From the NCBI RefSeq assembly GCF_000820305.1, contig NZ_CDBH01000039.1:1-64000 (forward strand): DNA of 64,000 nucleotides, read 5' to 3'. The notes below the pieces were generated by a model. That model was not told where the DNA came from and made no database searches. It saw only the letters and a program-made list of their open reading frames with translations. Origin of the DNA: Aeromonas dhakensis. GTDB lineage: Bacteria > Pseudomonadota > Gammaproteobacteria > Enterobacterales > Aeromonadaceae. How positions within the stretch are numbered: the stretch's first letter is position 1; each line of letters starts with the position of its first letter. Positions 19,216 through 28,811 of the stretch are shown here, one piece after another. A program made the position numbers and the translations under genes.

Positions 19216-20139
19216 ATGCGCAAGCGCTATCGTTTGCATCTGCAAGGTCGGGAACACCTCGACCGCTGGCTGGTTTCCTACGCCGACTACATGACGCTGA
19301 TCTTCGCCCTGTTCGTGGTGCTTTATTCGGTGGCGCTGGTCAACAAGGACAAGTATCGCGCCGTCATCGACGGCATGACCCAGGCATTCAATGTGATGCA
19401 GCCCCGCAGCGATGGTTTGCTGGAGGGGCAGGGCAAGTCGCTGCTGAACAATGAAGTGTCCGCCGCAACCTCTGTGCTGGAGAGTGCCAAGGCCCGTTCA
19501 CCCTCGCAGGCTCCTATTTCTGGTGTTCCCATTCTGCAAGATGGTATGACTCTTGCGAAGATAGATTCGCAACTGCAGGAGAACATGGGGTCTCTGGTGG
19601 ATGCCGGGGTAGTCAAGTTGACACAGGATGACAACTGGCTGACGGTGGAGCTGAGTTCCGGCCTGCTGTTTGGCAGTGGCAGCGCGTTTATGAGCTCCAA
19701 TGCAGATCCGGTGCTCAATACTCTTTCAAGTATCCTGAAACCGGTCGATAACTATGTGAGAGTGCGGGGTTACACGGATAACCAGCAGATAAATAATGAA
19801 ATTTTTCGCTCCAACTGGACGTTGTCGGCAGCAAGGGCGGAGGCCGTACTCACTGCCCTGATCGCCAAGGGGATAGCCCCGCAACGACTTGCCTACGAGG
19901 CGTACGGGGAGTTCTCTCCCTTCTCGGACAACAGTACCGAGCAGGGGCGTTTACAGAATCGCAAGGTGGTGGTCGCTATCTCCAAGTTCGCCTGGGTACC
20001 ACCTCCGACGCCGACTCCTCCCGTTCAGCCAGTGACGGAGGAGCCGGTCCCGGCAGTTCAGCAGGCAGTCGAGGCAGGAGAGGTCAAGGTGATCTCGCTG
20101 CCAGGTGGTGGCATACGCATAACAACGAGGCAGGATTGA
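19216..20139 (+). CDS. motD: Flagellar stator protein, MotB family (MotD-like)
   Basis: Encodes 307 residues. The single membrane helix (about 20-43) contains the ion-carrying Asp, D24, in WLVSYADYMTLIFALFVVLY, close to Pseudomonas MotD. A periplasmic linker follows, then an OmpA-like peptidoglycan-binding domain (about 155-260; VRVRGYTDNQ and NRKVVVAI). The C-terminal about 50 residues are Pro/Val-rich. It forms the stator with the preceding MotA-family gene, two bases upstream, and anchors it to the cell wall. Confidence 0.88.
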   Translation: MRKRYRLHLQGREHLDRWLVSYADYMTLIFALFVVLYSVALVNKDKYRAVIDGMTQAFNVMQPRSDGLLEGQGKSLLNNEVSAATSVLESAKARSPSQAPISGVPILQDGMTLAKIDSQLQENMGSLVDAGVVKLTQDDNWLTVELSSGLLFGSGSAFMSSNADPVLNTLSSILKPVDNYVRVRGYTDNQQINNEIFRSNWTLSAARAEAVLTALIAKGIAPQRLAYEAYGEFSPFSDNSTEQGRLQNRKVVVAISKFAWVPPPTPTPPVQPVTEEPVPAVQQAVEAGEVKVISLPGGGIRITTRQD

Positions 20140-20143
20140 TACA

Positions 20144-20938
20144 GTGATTGTTTGGACGGTTGCCAACCAAAAAGGTGGGGTCGGTAAAACCACCACGGTG
20201 GTCTCGTTGGCCGGTATTCTGGCTCAGCGTGGTCAGCGGGTGCTGTTGATCGACACCGACCCTCATGCTTCCCTGACCTCATATCTCGACTTTGACTCCG
20301 ATCGGCTGGATGGCACCCTCTATGAGCTGTTCCAGGCGGTCAAGCCCACGGCGGAGCTCGTCAATAAACTGACGCTGCGTACCAAGTTTGAGAACATCCA
20401 CCTGCTGCCCGCCTCCATTACCCTGGCCACGCTGGATCGGGTGATGGGCAATCGGGAAGGGATGGGGCTGGTGCTCAAGCGGGCACTGCTGCGCATCCAG
20501 GATCAATACGACTACGTGCTGATCGACTGCCCGCCCGTGCTGGGGGTCATGATGGTGAATGCGCTGGCGGCCTGTGACCGGATCCTGGTGCCGGTGCAGA
20601 CCGAGTTCCTGGCGCTCAAGGGGCTGGAGCGGATGATGAAGACGTTTGAAATCATGCAGCGCTCCAAGCGGGAGAAGTTCCGCTATACCGTCATTCCCAC
20701 CATGTTTGACAAGCGAACCCGCGCCTCGCTGATGACCCTGCAGTCCATCAAGGAGCAGCACGGCAGTGCGGTATGGAATGCCGTCATACCCATAGATACC
20801 AAGTTCCGGGATGCCAGTTTGCTTCACATTCCCCCCTCCATCTATTCGCCGAGCAGCCGCGGCACCTACGCCTATGAGACGCTGCTCAACTATCTTGATG
20901 CGCAAGAGCGCCAGCGTGCTCATGAGGTGACATCATGA
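20144..20938 (+). CDS. parC: Chemotaxis array-positioning ParA-like ATPase ParC
   Basis: Encodes 264 residues from a GTG start. The deviant Walker A motif NQKGGVGKTTT is at about residues 8-18, with LIDTDPHASLTSYL and LIDCPPVLG (Walker B) after it. This ParA/Soj-like protein in a che cluster corresponds to ParC, which places chemotaxis arrays at the old pole in Vibrio. It overlaps parP by 4 bases, matching the partner arrangement. It should not be confused with topoisomerase IV ParC. Confidence 0.88.
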   Translation: MIVWTVANQKGGVGKTTTVVSLAGILAQRGQRVLLIDTDPHASLTSYLDFDSDRLDGTLYELFQAVKPTAELVNKLTLRTKFENIHLLPASITLATLDRVMGNREGMGLVLKRALLRIQDQYDYVLIDCPPVLGVMMVNALAACDRILVPVQTEFLALKGLERMMKTFEIMQRSKREKFRYTVIPTMFDKRTRASLMTLQSIKEQHGSAVWNAVIPIDTKFRDASLLHIPPSIYSPSSRGTYAYETLLNYLDAQERQRAHEVTS

Positions 20939-21804
20939 GAGATACCACCCAAGTTCGGGCCATGGATGACTACTTCCACTCCCTGCTGCTGGAAGATGCC
21001 CTGCTGCTGGATGCCGACGAGCCTGACTCCGCGCCCGTCATCCAGTTGCAGCGCAAGCCCCAGCCGGTTGCCGAGAAAGTGGCCCAGCCCTATCTGGAGG
21101 CGGATCAGCGGCTGGAACAGTTGAGTGAACTGCTGGCCCAGGTCGGTCAGGTACAATATGAAATCGACGCCCTGAGCCATGAAGAGGTGGTCACTGAACC
21201 GCTGCAGATCGAGGCCGAAGATGCCTTGCTGCCGGTTGAGCCGGTTTGGCCCGAGGAGATGCCCGAGCCGGTGGCGGCGGATCCCGCGACTCTGGTGGTG
21301 ACGGAGACCGAGGTGGCGCTGGCGCCACAGGAGGAGGTAGCCCCCTCCACCTGGGAAAACATCGATACCGGCAAGGAGTTTCAGGCCCTGTTTTTTGACG
21401 TGGCCGGCGTCACCTTTGCCGTGCCGTTGACCGAGCTTGGCGGTATTCATCAGCTGGGGGAGGTGTCATCCCTCTTTGGCCAGCCCGGCTGGTACAAGGG
21501 GATCATGACGTCCCGCGAGCAGAAGATGAACGTGGTGGACACGGCGCAGTGGGTCATGCCGGGCCAGCATCTGGAAATAGATGACTACAAGTATCTGATC
21601 ATGTTGGGTGAATCCCCCTGGGGACTGGCCTGTCATCATCTGAAGGGAACCGAGTTATTGCACCGTGATCAGGTCAAATGGCGCCATCAGGAGGGCAAAC
21701 GTCCCTGGCTGGCCGGCATGGTCAAGGAGAAGATGTGTGCCCTGCTGCACGTGAAGGAATTGCTCCTGTTGCTGGAGCGTGGGGTCAACATAGAAGGTCG
21801 CTGA
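20935..21804 (+). CDS. parP: Chemotaxis array protein ParP (CheW-like)
   Basis: Encodes 289 residues. A short conserved start (MDDYFHSLLLEDALLL) is followed by an acidic, Pro/Val-rich region (about 25-140) and a C-terminal CheW-like domain (FQALFFDVAGVTFAVPLTEL onward), which in ParP includes the segment that binds CheA and receptors. ParP links arrays to ParC at the pole. The gene start overlaps the parC stop (ATGA). Confidence 0.87.
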   Translation: MRDTTQVRAMDDYFHSLLLEDALLLDADEPDSAPVIQLQRKPQPVAEKVAQPYLEADQRLEQLSELLAQVGQVQYEIDALSHEEVVTEPLQIEAEDALLPVEPVWPEEMPEPVAADPATLVVTETEVALAPQEEVAPSTWENIDTGKEFQALFFDVAGVTFAVPLTELGGIHQLGEVSSLFGQPGWYKGIMTSREQKMNVVDTAQWVMPGQHLEIDDYKYLIMLGESPWGLACHHLKGTELLHRDQVKWRHQEGKRPWLAGMVKEKMCALLHVKELLLLLERGVNIEGR

Positions 21805-21873
21805 TAACTTCTGCACTCGGGCTGTTTTATTGCTAGTTTTACCAGTAGACGTTTTCATAAAAGGAATAAAAAC

Positions 21874-22362
21874 ATGACAGAAAAGCGCAATATTGCACAG
21901 AATCTGGCCGAAGACGAAGTGCTGCAATGGGTCACCTTCCAGCTGGAAAATGAAACCTACGGCATCAACGTGATGCAGGTGCAGGAGGTGCTGCGCTACA
22001 CCGAGATCGCCCCTGTGCCGGGTGCCCCCGAATACGTGCTGGGCATCATCAACCTGCGCGGCAACGTGGTGACCGTCATCGACACCCGTTCCCGCTTCGG
22101 CCTGCCTTCTGGCGATGTGAGTGAAAACTCGCGCATCGTCATCATCGAGGCGGAGAAGCAGGTGATCGGCATCATGGTCGACAGCGTGGCCGAGGTGGTC
22201 TATCTGCGTTCGTCCGAGATCGACGCGGCCCCGGCGGTGGGTACCGAAGAGAGTGCCAAGTTCATTCAGGGGGTCAGCAACCGCGATGGTCAGCTGTTGA
22301 TCCTGGTCGATCTGAACAAGCTGCTCTCCGATGAAGAGTGGGAAGATATCGGTTCCCTCTGA
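21874..22362 (+). CDS. cheW: Chemotaxis coupling protein CheW
   Basis: Encodes 162 residues, a single CheW domain: LQWVTFQLENETYGINVMQV, VPGAPEYVLGIINLRGNVVT, and VDSVAEVVYL. It couples chemoreceptors to CheA. The start is preceded by AAAAGGA. The 69-base gap before it is AT-rich and could hold a promoter, but no clear boxes were found. Confidence 0.97.
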   Translation: MTEKRNIAQNLAEDEVLQWVTFQLENETYGINVMQVQEVLRYTEIAPVPGAPEYVLGIINLRGNVVTVIDTRSRFGLPSGDVSENSRIVIIEAEKQVIGIMVDSVAEVVYLRSSEIDAAPAVGTEESAKFIQGVSNRDGQLLILVDLNKLLSDEEWEDIGSL

Positions 22363-22374
22363 TAGGAAGATGAT

Positions 22375-22767
22375 GTGTTGATGATTGAAATTGCCGCCTT
22401 GGGGGTGTCCTTGCTGGCGTTGGCGCTGGCCCTGTACGGGGTGTTAGGCAGCCGACGTGGCCAGCGAGAGTCCGAGGCCAGGGTGGAGCTGCTGCAGGGT
22501 CAGCTCGAGAGTCTGCGCAAGCAGATGATGGAGCTGCATACCGGAGCCATCGGCATGGGCCAGCGTCTGCAATCCGTCGAAGGGGCCATGCAGCAGGTCA
22601 ATGACCGCCAGCAGGAGCTGACCCTGCAGGATCCGGAACGCCGCCTGTACAGCCGGGCCGCCAAGATGGTGGAGCTCGGTGCCGACCTCGATGAGGTCAT
22701 GAATGAGTGTGAATTGCCAAAGGCCGAGGCTGAATTGTTGATTTCATTGCGAAAAGGCCGCTCATGA
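22375..22767 (+). CDS. DUF2802 protein of the chemotaxis cluster
   Basis: Encodes about 130 residues: one N-terminal membrane helix (about 4-25, ALGVSLLALALALYGVLG), a coiled-coil-like region (about 30-85) and a conserved C-terminal part (YSRAAKMVELGADLDEVMNE, LPKAEAELLISL). DUF2802 genes lie just after cheW in many Vibrio and Pseudomonas clusters; their role is not known. The start could be GTG at 22375 or ATG at 22381. It is the last gene of the flagellar block. Confidence 0.85.
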   Translation: MLMIEIAALGVSLLALALALYGVLGSRRGQRESEARVELLQGQLESLRKQMMELHTGAIGMGQRLQSVEGAMQQVNDRQQELTLQDPERRLYSRAAKMVELGADLDEVMNECELPKAEAELLISLRKGRS

Positions 22768-22774
22768 TCGATCG

Positions 22775-22799
22775 GGAAGGCATCTGCCTTCCTGATTTT
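22775..22799 (+). terminator. Terminator after the chemotaxis operon
   Basis: GGAAGGCA, TC and TGCCTTCC form a perfect 8-base-pair hairpin followed by TGATTTTC. It lies eight bases after the DUF2802 stop and marks the end of the flagellar/chemotaxis unit. Confidence 0.7.
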
Positions 22800-22930
22800 C
22801 CCGCCCCGCTTTGCGGCTCTCCAAGGCGGGATCTCCCCCACAAATCCTGCTGATAATTGGCATCTTTGAAAAGACGCTTCCCGATACTGTGTTAATATGC
22901 AGGCCGCTTCTTTTCACTGATTACATCCTC

Positions 22931-23566
22931 ATGCTGCTTCAAATTCACAACCTGAGCTGCGTGCGTGAAGATCGCACTCTGTTTGAACATCTCTCCTTTG
23001 CGGTGGCTCCCGGTGATCTGGTGCAAATTGAAGGTCCCAACGGCGTGGGCAAGACCAGCCTGCTGCGCCTGCTGACCGGCCTGTCTCAGCCTTTTGCCGG
23101 TGAAGTGTGCTGGAATGGCGAGAATATTCGCCATTGCCGCGACGAATATCACGCCAATCTGCTCTATCTCGGTCATCAGCCAGGCGTCAAGGCTGCTCTG
23201 ACACCGCTTGAAAACCTCGCCTTCTACCAGAAACTGCACCATGCGGCCGATACCAGCGTGGACCTGTGGCGGGTGCTGGCCCAGGTCGGTCTGGCCGGCT
23301 TTGAAGACAACCCCACCGGTCAGCTCTCCGCCGGTCAGCAACGCCGCGTCGCGCTGGCCCGTCTGTGGCTCAGCGACAAGCCGGCACTCTGGATCCTGGA
23401 TGAGCCGTTCACCGCCATCGACAAGCAGGGGGTGAAGGTGCTGGAGCGGCTGTTCCTGACCCATGCCGAGCGGGGGGGCATGGTGATCCTCACCACCCAT
23501 CAGGACATGACCCTGATGCAGGGACGGCTGAAGACCCTCTCTCTCACGCCCTTGCTGCAGGAGTAG
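22931..23566 (+). CDS. ccmA: Heme exporter ATPase CcmA
   Basis: Encodes 211 residues from the ATG at 22931. It is an ABC ATPase with Walker [14 protein letters not shown]-loop region, signature [14 protein letters not shown] and Walker [13 protein letters not shown], then TTHQD. With CcmB and CcmC it releases heme-loaded CcmE in the cytochrome c maturation pathway. It is the first gene of the ccm operon, 164 bases after the DUF2802 gene. The frame is open upstream, but homologues start at this point. Confidence 0.96.
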   Translation: MLLQIHNLSCVREDRTLFEHLSFAVAPGDLVQIEGPNGVGKTSLLRLLTGLSQPFAGEVCWNGENIRHCRDEYHANLLYLGHQPGVKAALTPLENLAFYQKLHHAADTSVDLWRVLAQVGLAGFEDNPTGQLSAGQQRRVALARLWLSDKPALWILDEPFTAIDKQGVKVLERLFLTHAERGGMVILTTHQDMTLMQGRLKTLSLTPLLQE

Positions 23567-23571
23567 TTCTG

Positions 23572-24240
23572 ATGTTGCGCGCCGTAATGCACCTGATCCA
23601 CCGTGAGCTGCTGATGGCCCTGCGCCAGCGCTCCGACATCCTCAACCCGCTCTGGTTCTTTCTCATCGTCATCACCCTGTTTCCGCTGGGGATCGGCCCC
23701 GAGCCCAAGCTGCTGGCCCGCATCGCCCCCGGCATCATCTGGGTGGCGGCCCTGCTGGCGGCCATGCTCTCCCTGGAGCGGCTGTTTCGCGACGACTTCG
23801 GCGATGGCGCGCTGGAGCAGATGATGTTGATGCCCCATCCGCTGGGCTTGCTGGCGCTGGCCAAAGTGATCGCTCATTGGTTGCTGACCGGCCTGCCGCT
23901 ATTGCTCATCTCCCCGCTGCTCGCCATCCTGCTGTCGCTGGACATGGACACCTATCTGGCGGTGGTCGCCACCCTGGCGCTGGGCACACCCGTGCTGAGC
24001 CTGCTCGGGGCGATCGGGGTGGCCCTCACCGTGGGTCTGCGCAAAGGGGGAGTGTTGCTCAGTCTGCTGATCCTGCCGCTCTATATTCCGGTACTGATTT
24101 TTGCCACCTCCGCCATCGATGCGGCGGGGATGGGGCTGCCTTATTCGGGGCAGCTGGCGATTCTGGGGGCCATGCTGGCCGGTGCGCTCACCCTGACCCC
24201 GTTGGCGGTCTCGGCGGCGCTGCGGGTCAGCGTGAATTGA
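23572..24240 (+). CDS. ccmB: Heme exporter membrane protein CcmB
   Basis: Encodes 222 residues with six predicted membrane helices. It is of normal CcmB length and shows the conserved N-terminal cytoplasmic helix (HLIHRELLMALRQRSDIL) and LFRDDFGDGALEQMML loop. It is the membrane partner of CcmA and starts 5 bases after the ccmA stop. Confidence 0.96.
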   Translation: MLRAVMHLIHRELLMALRQRSDILNPLWFFLIVITLFPLGIGPEPKLLARIAPGIIWVAALLAAMLSLERLFRDDFGDGALEQMMLMPHPLGLLALAKVIAHWLLTGLPLLLISPLLAILLSLDMDTYLAVVATLALGTPVLSLLGAIGVALTVGLRKGGVLLSLLILPLYIPVLIFATSAIDAAGMGLPYSGQLAILGAMLAGALTLTPLAVSAALRVSVN

Positions 24241-24290
24241 TGAAAGCGTCTGAAAAAGTGGCCATGGAAGGGCCGTTATAAAAAATATAA

Positions 24291-24304
24291 TTGAGATAGA
24301 TCAA
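24291..24304. promoter_or_regulatory. Probable FNR box between ccmB and ccmC
   Basis: TTGAGATAGATCAA matches the FNR consensus TTGAT-N4-ATCAA at nine of ten fixed positions. It lies in the 163-base ccmB-ccmC gap, the only long gap in the operon. It suggests an oxygen-controlled internal promoter for ccmC onward. A good -10 box at the expected distance was not seen. Confidence 0.45.
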
Positions 24305-24403
24305 GAGGATGGCTGCTTATTGCTTTCGGGGGATGTGATGTTTTCCGGCAGTGGGTAAGGTAGGCCTCGCCACGATATTAATAACAGAAAGGTTTTGTGA
24401 GCT

Positions 24404-25144
24404 ATGTGGAAATGGTTGCACCCTTACGCTAAACCCGAGCGCGCTTACCAGCTGGCAGGGACCTTGCTGCCCTGGTTTGCCGTGACCAGCCTGCTGGCAT
24501 TCATCATCGGCACCCTCTGGGGGTTGGCGTTCGCCCCTGCCGATTACCAGCAGGGTGACTCCTTCCGGATCATCTACATCCATGTTCCCGCCGCCATTCT
24601 CTCCATGGGGGCCTACTCCACCATGGCGGTCGCGGCCTTCATCGGTCTGGTGTGGCAGCTGCGGATGGCCGACATGACGGTGGCCGCCATCGCGCCGGTC
24701 GGCGCCGTGTTTACCTTCATCGCGCTGTTTACCGGCGCCGCCTGGGGCAAACCCATGTGGGGCACCTGGTGGGTGTGGGATGCGCGGCTCACCTCGGAGC
24801 TGATCCTACTGTTCCTCTACCTGGGGGTCATCGCCCTCTACAATGCCTTCAGCGACAAGGTGCTGGCCGGCCGGGCCGCCGGTATCCTGGCGCTGGTGGG
24901 GGTGATCAACCTGCCCATCATTCACTACTCGGTGGAGTGGTGGAATACCCTGCATCAGGGCGCCACCATCACCAAGTTTGACAAGCCCTCCATCTCCCCC
25001 GAGATGCTGTGGCCGCTGCTCATCATGATCCTGGCCTTTGCCGCCTTCCTCGGGGCTCTCTCCCTGATGCGTTTTCGAAACGAGCTCTTGATGCGGGAGT
25101 GGCACCGCCCCTGGGTCAAAGAGATAGCCGAGCAGGAGAAGTAA
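24404..25144 (+). CDS. ccmC: Heme transporter CcmC
   Basis: Encodes 246 residues with six membrane helices and the tryptophan-rich WWD motif WGTWWVWDARLTSEL (about residues 119-133), flanked by conserved His residues that hold heme. CcmC loads heme onto CcmE on the periplasmic side. The gene is followed by ccmD after two bases. Confidence 0.97.
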   Translation: MWKWLHPYAKPERAYQLAGTLLPWFAVTSLLAFIIGTLWGLAFAPADYQQGDSFRIIYIHVPAAILSMGAYSTMAVAAFIGLVWQLRMADMTVAAIAPVGAVFTFIALFTGAAWGKPMWGTWWVWDARLTSELILLFLYLGVIALYNAFSDKVLAGRAAGILALVGVINLPIIHYSVEWWNTLHQGATITKFDKPSISPEMLWPLLIMILAFAAFLGALSLMRFRNELLMREWHRPWVKEIAEQEK

Positions 25145-25146
25145 GC

Positions 25147-25353
25147 ATGCACTTTGCCTCATTCAGTGACTTTCTGGCGATGGGCGGTTACGCCTTCTAC
25201 GTCTGGCTCTCCTTCGGTCTGACCCTGCTCTGCCTGGTCGGCATCGTCATTTCCACCCGTATGAAAACCCGCGCCCTGCTCGGTGAACTGCGCAGCAAGC
25301 AGGCGCGCGAGGCTCGTCGCAAGGCGGCCCAGCAGATGGAGAACACCCTATGA
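25147..25353 (+). CDS. ccmD: Heme exporter small protein CcmD
   Basis: Encodes 68 residues: the family-typical start [20 protein letters not shown], one membrane helix (about 15-37), then a basic cytoplasmic tail. CcmD is needed for release of holo-CcmE from the CcmABC complex. The stop overlaps the ccmE start by 4 bases. Confidence 0.95.
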   Translation: MHFASFSDFLAMGGYAFYVWLSFGLTLLCLVGIVISTRMKTRALLGELRSKQAREARRKAAQQMENTL

Positions 25354-25841
25354 ACCCGAGACGCAAAAAACGCCTCACCATCATCCTGGCGATCAGTGCC
25401 GGCCTCGCCGCCGTGATCGGCCTGGTGCTCTATGCCCTCAGCCAGAACATCGATCTCTTCTATACCCCGAGCGAGCTGGTGGAGGGCAAGGGACCGGACA
25501 AGATCAAGCCGGAAGAGGGGCAGCGCCTGCGCATCGGGGGTCTGGTGGTGCCGGGCTCGGTGCAGCGCGATCCCCAGAGCCTCAAGGTGGCCTTCAAACT
25601 GGTGGACAACGGCGGGCATCTGGTGACCGTCGAGTTTGACGGCATCCTGCCGGATCTGTTCCGCGAGGGGCAGGGCATCGTCGCCCAGGGCACCCTCAAG
25701 GATGCCACCACGGTCGCCGCCTTCGAGGTGCTGGCCAAGCACGATGAGAACTACATGCCGCCGGAAGTGGCCGATGCCACCAACGGCATGCACTTCAAGC
25801 CGGAATATACCGACGCGCAGTTGAAGGGGAGCAAGCAATGA
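25350..25841 (+). CDS. ccmE: Heme chaperone CcmE
   Basis: Encodes 163 residues. An N-terminal membrane anchor (about 10-30) is followed by an OB-fold domain; the covalent heme-binding His is H131 in the [16 protein letters not shown] motif. A flexible polar tail ends the protein. CcmE carries heme from CcmC to CcmF. It overlaps both neighbours by 4 bases. Confidence 0.97.
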   Translation: MNPRRKKRLTIILAISAGLAAVIGLVLYALSQNIDLFYTPSELVEGKGPDKIKPEEGQRLRIGGLVVPGSVQRDPQSLKVAFKLVDNGGHLVTVEFDGILPDLFREGQGIVAQGTLKDATTVAAFEVLAKHDENYMPPEVADATNGMHFKPEYTDAQLKGSKQ

Positions 25842-27793
25842 TCCCGGAATTAGGACAGTTCTCACTGATCCTGGCGTTTGCCACCGCCCTGCTGCTGGGC
25901 AGCTATCCGCTGCTCGGGGCCAAATGGGGGCGCCTTGGCATGATGTCGGCGGCCCGTCCGCTGGCCTATGCCCAGTTCCTGCTGCTGTTGCTGTCGTTCC
26001 TCTGCCTGACCTGGGCCTTCATCGACAACGACTTCACCGTGCAGTACGTGGCCACCAACTCCAACAGCCTGCTGCCGCTGGCCTACCGCATCTCCGCGGT
26101 GTGGGGAGCCCATGAAGGTTCCCTGCTGCTGTGGGTGCTGACGTTGGGGGGCTGGACCGCGGCGGTCGCCATGTTCAGCCGCCGCCTGCCGCTCGACGCG
26201 GTGGCGCGGGTGCTCGGGGTGCTCGGCCTCATCTCGGTCGGTTTCACCGCCTTCGTGCTGTTTACCTCCGACCCCTTCACCCGCACCTTGCCCTACTTCC
26301 CGGTGGATGGGCGCGATCTCAACCCGCTGCTGCAGGACCCGGGTCTCATCTTCCACCCGCCCATGCTCTACATGGGCTATGTGGGCTTCTCGGTGGCGTT
26401 TGCTTTCGCCATCGCCTCCCTGATGACCGGCCGGCTCGATGCCACCTGGGCGCGCTGGTCCCGTCCCTGGACCATGGCCGCCTGGGTCTTCCTCACTCTG
26501 GGTATCGTGCTGGGCTCCTGGTGGGCCTATTACGAGCTCGGCTGGGGCGGCTGGTGGTTCTGGGATCCGGTGGAAAACGCCTCCTTCATGCCCTGGCTGG
26601 CCGGCACCGCCCTGCTGCACTCGCTGGCAGTCAGTGAAAAACGCGCCACCTTCAAGGCCTGGACCGTGCTGCTGGCGCTCTCGGCCTTCTCCCTGAGCCT
26701 GCTGGGTACCTTCCTGGTGCGCTCCGGCGTGCTGGTCTCGGTGCATGCGTTTGCCTCCGACCCGACCCGCGGCCTGTTCATTCTGGGCTTCCTGCTGGCG
26801 GTAATCGGTTCATCCTTGCTGCTGTTCGCCTTCAAGGGCTCCCAGGTGAGAAGCCATGGCAAGCACGAGCTGTGGAGCCGCGAGACCCTGCTGCTTGGCA
26901 ACAACATCATGCTGGTGGCGGGCCTGCTGACCGTGCTGCTCGGCACCTTGCTGCCGCTGGTGCACAAGGAGCTGGGGCTTGGCAGCATCTCCATCGGCAC
27001 CCCCTTCTTCAATCACATCTACAGCTGGCTGATCATCCCGTTCGCCCTGTTGCTGGGGGTCGGCCCGCTGTTTCGCTGGCGCCGTCAGGAGCTGGGCGAG
27101 CTCAAGGGCAAGGTGGTCCTGGCGCTCCTGCTGAGCCTGGCCGCCGCCATCCTGCTGCCGCTGCTGCTGGCCGAGGAGTTCAAGCCCTGGGCTGCGCTCG
27201 GTATCGGGCTTGGCGCCTGGATCATCGTCACCAGCGTGCAGGAGACCTGGGCACGCGCCACCCACAAACACAGCTTTGCCGTCGGCGTGCAGCGCCTTGG
27301 CAACAGCCACTGGGCCATGATCCTGGGCCACGTGGGTCTTGCGGTGAGCATTATCGGCATCGCCTGCACCCAGAACTACAGCATCGAGAAGGACTTGCGC
27401 ATGCAGGCCGGCGATCGGGTTCATTTTGCCGATTATGAGTTCGTCTTTACCGGTATCAAGGAGAAGAACGGCCCCAACTACGACGGTTTCAAGGGCGTGC
27501 TGGAAGTGCACAAGGATGGCAAGCAGGTGGCTCTGCTCAAGCCGGAGAAGCGCATGTACAAGGTGACCCGGATGCCGATGACCGAGGCGGCCATCGATGC
27601 CGGCTTTACCCGTGACCTCTATGCGGCCCTTGGCGAGCAGCTCGACAACGGCGCCTGGGCGGTGCGGATCTACTACAAACCCTTTGTGCGCTGGATCTGG
27701 TTCGGCGGCGTCTTCATGGCCATTGGCGGCGTGCTGGCGATGCTGGACAAGCGCTACCGTTTCGGTCGTCGTGAAGAGGAGGCCAAGGCATGA
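25838..27793 (+). CDS. ccmF: Cytochrome c heme lyase subunit CcmF
   Basis: Encodes 651 residues, a large multi-spanning membrane protein. The WWD motif [19 protein letters not shown] is near residues 232-250. Conserved neighbours are [19 protein letters not shown] and [15 protein letters not shown]. CcmF transfers heme from CcmE to apocytochrome c together with CcmH and CcmI. It overlaps ccmE and ccmG by 4 bases. Confidence 0.97.
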   Translation: MIPELGQFSLILAFATALLLGSYPLLGAKWGRLGMMSAARPLAYAQFLLLLLSFLCLTWAFIDNDFTVQYVATNSNSLLPLAYRISAVWGAHEGSLLLWVLTLGGWTAAVAMFSRRLPLDAVARVLGVLGLISVGFTAFVLFTSDPFTRTLPYFPVDGRDLNPLLQDPGLIFHPPMLYMGYVGFSVAFAFAIASLMTGRLDATWARWSRPWTMAAWVFLTLGIVLGSWWAYYELGWGGWWFWDPVENASFMPWLAGTALLHSLAVSEKRATFKAWTVLLALSAFSLSLLGTFLVRSGVLVSVHAFASDPTRGLFILGFLLAVIGSSLLLFAFKGSQVRSHGKHELWSRETLLLGNNIMLVAGLLTVLLGTLLPLVHKELGLGSISIGTPFFNHIYSWLIIPFALLLGVGPLFRWRRQELGELKGKVVLALLLSLAAAILLPLLLAEEFKPWAALGIGLGAWIIVTSVQETWARATHKHSFAVGVQRLGNSHWAMILGHVGLAVSIIGIACTQNYSIEKDLRMQAGDRVHFADYEFVFTGIKEKNGPNYDGFKGVLEVHKDGKQVALLKPEKRMYKVTRMPMTEAAIDAGFTRDLYAALGEQLDNGAWAVRIYYKPFVRWIWFGGVFMAIGGVLAMLDKRYRFGRREEEAKA

Positions 27794-28320
27794 GCAAGAA
27801 GACCTGGTTGTTTCTGATCCCCTTCATCGTCTTTCTGCTGGGGGCCGTGTTTCTGTTCAAGGGGCTCTACTCCGATCCCACCAAGCTCGAATCCGTGATG
27901 GTGGGCAAGGAAGTGCCCGTGTTCACCCTGCAGGATATCTATGACCTCAATAAGCAGCATGACAGGAGCATCCTCAAGGGACGCCCCATGCTGCTCAACG
28001 TCTGGGCCACCTGGTGCCCGACCTGCTACGGGGAGCACACCTACCTCAAGCAACTGGCGGGGCAGGGGATCTACATCGTCGGCATGAACTACAAGGATGA
28101 GCGGGCCAAGGCCATCAACTGGCTGGCGGAGCTCGGCAATCCCTATCAGATCAATCTTTATGATCCCGACGGCATGCTGGGGCTGGATCTGGGGGTTTAC
28201 GGCGCGCCGGAGACCTTCTTCATCGACAGTCAGGGGATCATCCGCTATCGCCACGTGGGTGACGTCAACCCCGAGGTGTGGGCATCGACTCTCAAACCCA
28301 TCTATGACGCCATGAAGTGA
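27790..28320 (+). CDS. ccmG: Thiol:disulfide oxidoreductase CcmG (DsbE)
   Basis: Encodes 176 residues: an N-terminal membrane anchor (about 5-24) and a periplasmic thioredoxin fold with the active site WCPTC at residues 75-79 and the GAPETFFID cis-Pro region. It keeps the apocytochrome CXXCH cysteines reduced. It overlaps ccmF by 4 bases. Confidence 0.97.
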   Translation: MSKKTWLFLIPFIVFLLGAVFLFKGLYSDPTKLESVMVGKEVPVFTLQDIYDLNKQHDRSILKGRPMLLNVWATWCPTCYGEHTYLKQLAGQGIYIVGMNYKDERAKAINWLAELGNPYQINLYDPDGMLGLDLGVYGAPETFFIDSQGIIRYRHVGDVNPEVWASTLKPIYDAMK

Positions 28321-28331
28321 GGGAGAACCCG

Positions 28332-28811
28332 ATGAGAATCTTGATTGCATCCCTGCTGCTGCTGGCGGGACTGGGCGGGGCAGGTCAGGCGCTGGCCGCC
28401 ATCGATGTCTACACCTTCGACAACGACGCCCAGGAGCAGACCTTTCGTGAACTGACCAAGGAGCTGCGCTGCCCCAAGTGCCAGAACCAGGACATCGCCG
28501 ACTCCAATGCGGGCCTGGCCAAGGACCTGCGTGACAAGACCTACCAGATGGTGCGCGAGGGCAAGGAGAAGCAGGAGGTGGTGGACTACATGGTGGCCCG
28601 CTACGGCAACTTCATCCTGTACAACCCGCCGCTGATGGCCTCCACCCTGATCCTCTGGCTGGGGCCTCTGCTTGTGATCGTGGTGGGCATAGTCCTGGTG
28701 GTGGTGCGCAGTCGCCGTCGTCCCGCGGCAGCTACGCCGGCGGATAGCGCCCTGAGCGCGGAGGAGCAGCGTCGTCTGGCTGCCCTGCTCAAAGAGGAAG
28801 AGAAACAATGA
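28332..28811 (+). CDS. ccmH: Cytochrome c maturation protein CcmH
   Basis: Encodes 159 residues from the ATG at 28332, chosen for a GGGAG site six bases before it (a GTG lies at 28317). A signal peptide (about 1-22) is followed by the periplasmic three-helix domain with the redox motif LRCPKCQNQ (C47, C50) and one C-terminal membrane helix (about 98-120). As in many bacteria, and unlike E. coli, the TPR part is a separate gene, ccmI. Confidence 0.96.
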   Translation: MRILIASLLLLAGLGGAGQALAAIDVYTFDNDAQEQTFRELTKELRCPKCQNQDIADSNAGLAKDLRDKTYQMVREGKEKQEVVDYMVARYGNFILYNPPLMASTLILWLGPLLVIVVGIVLVVVRSRRRPAAATPADSALSAEEQRRLAALLKEEEKQ

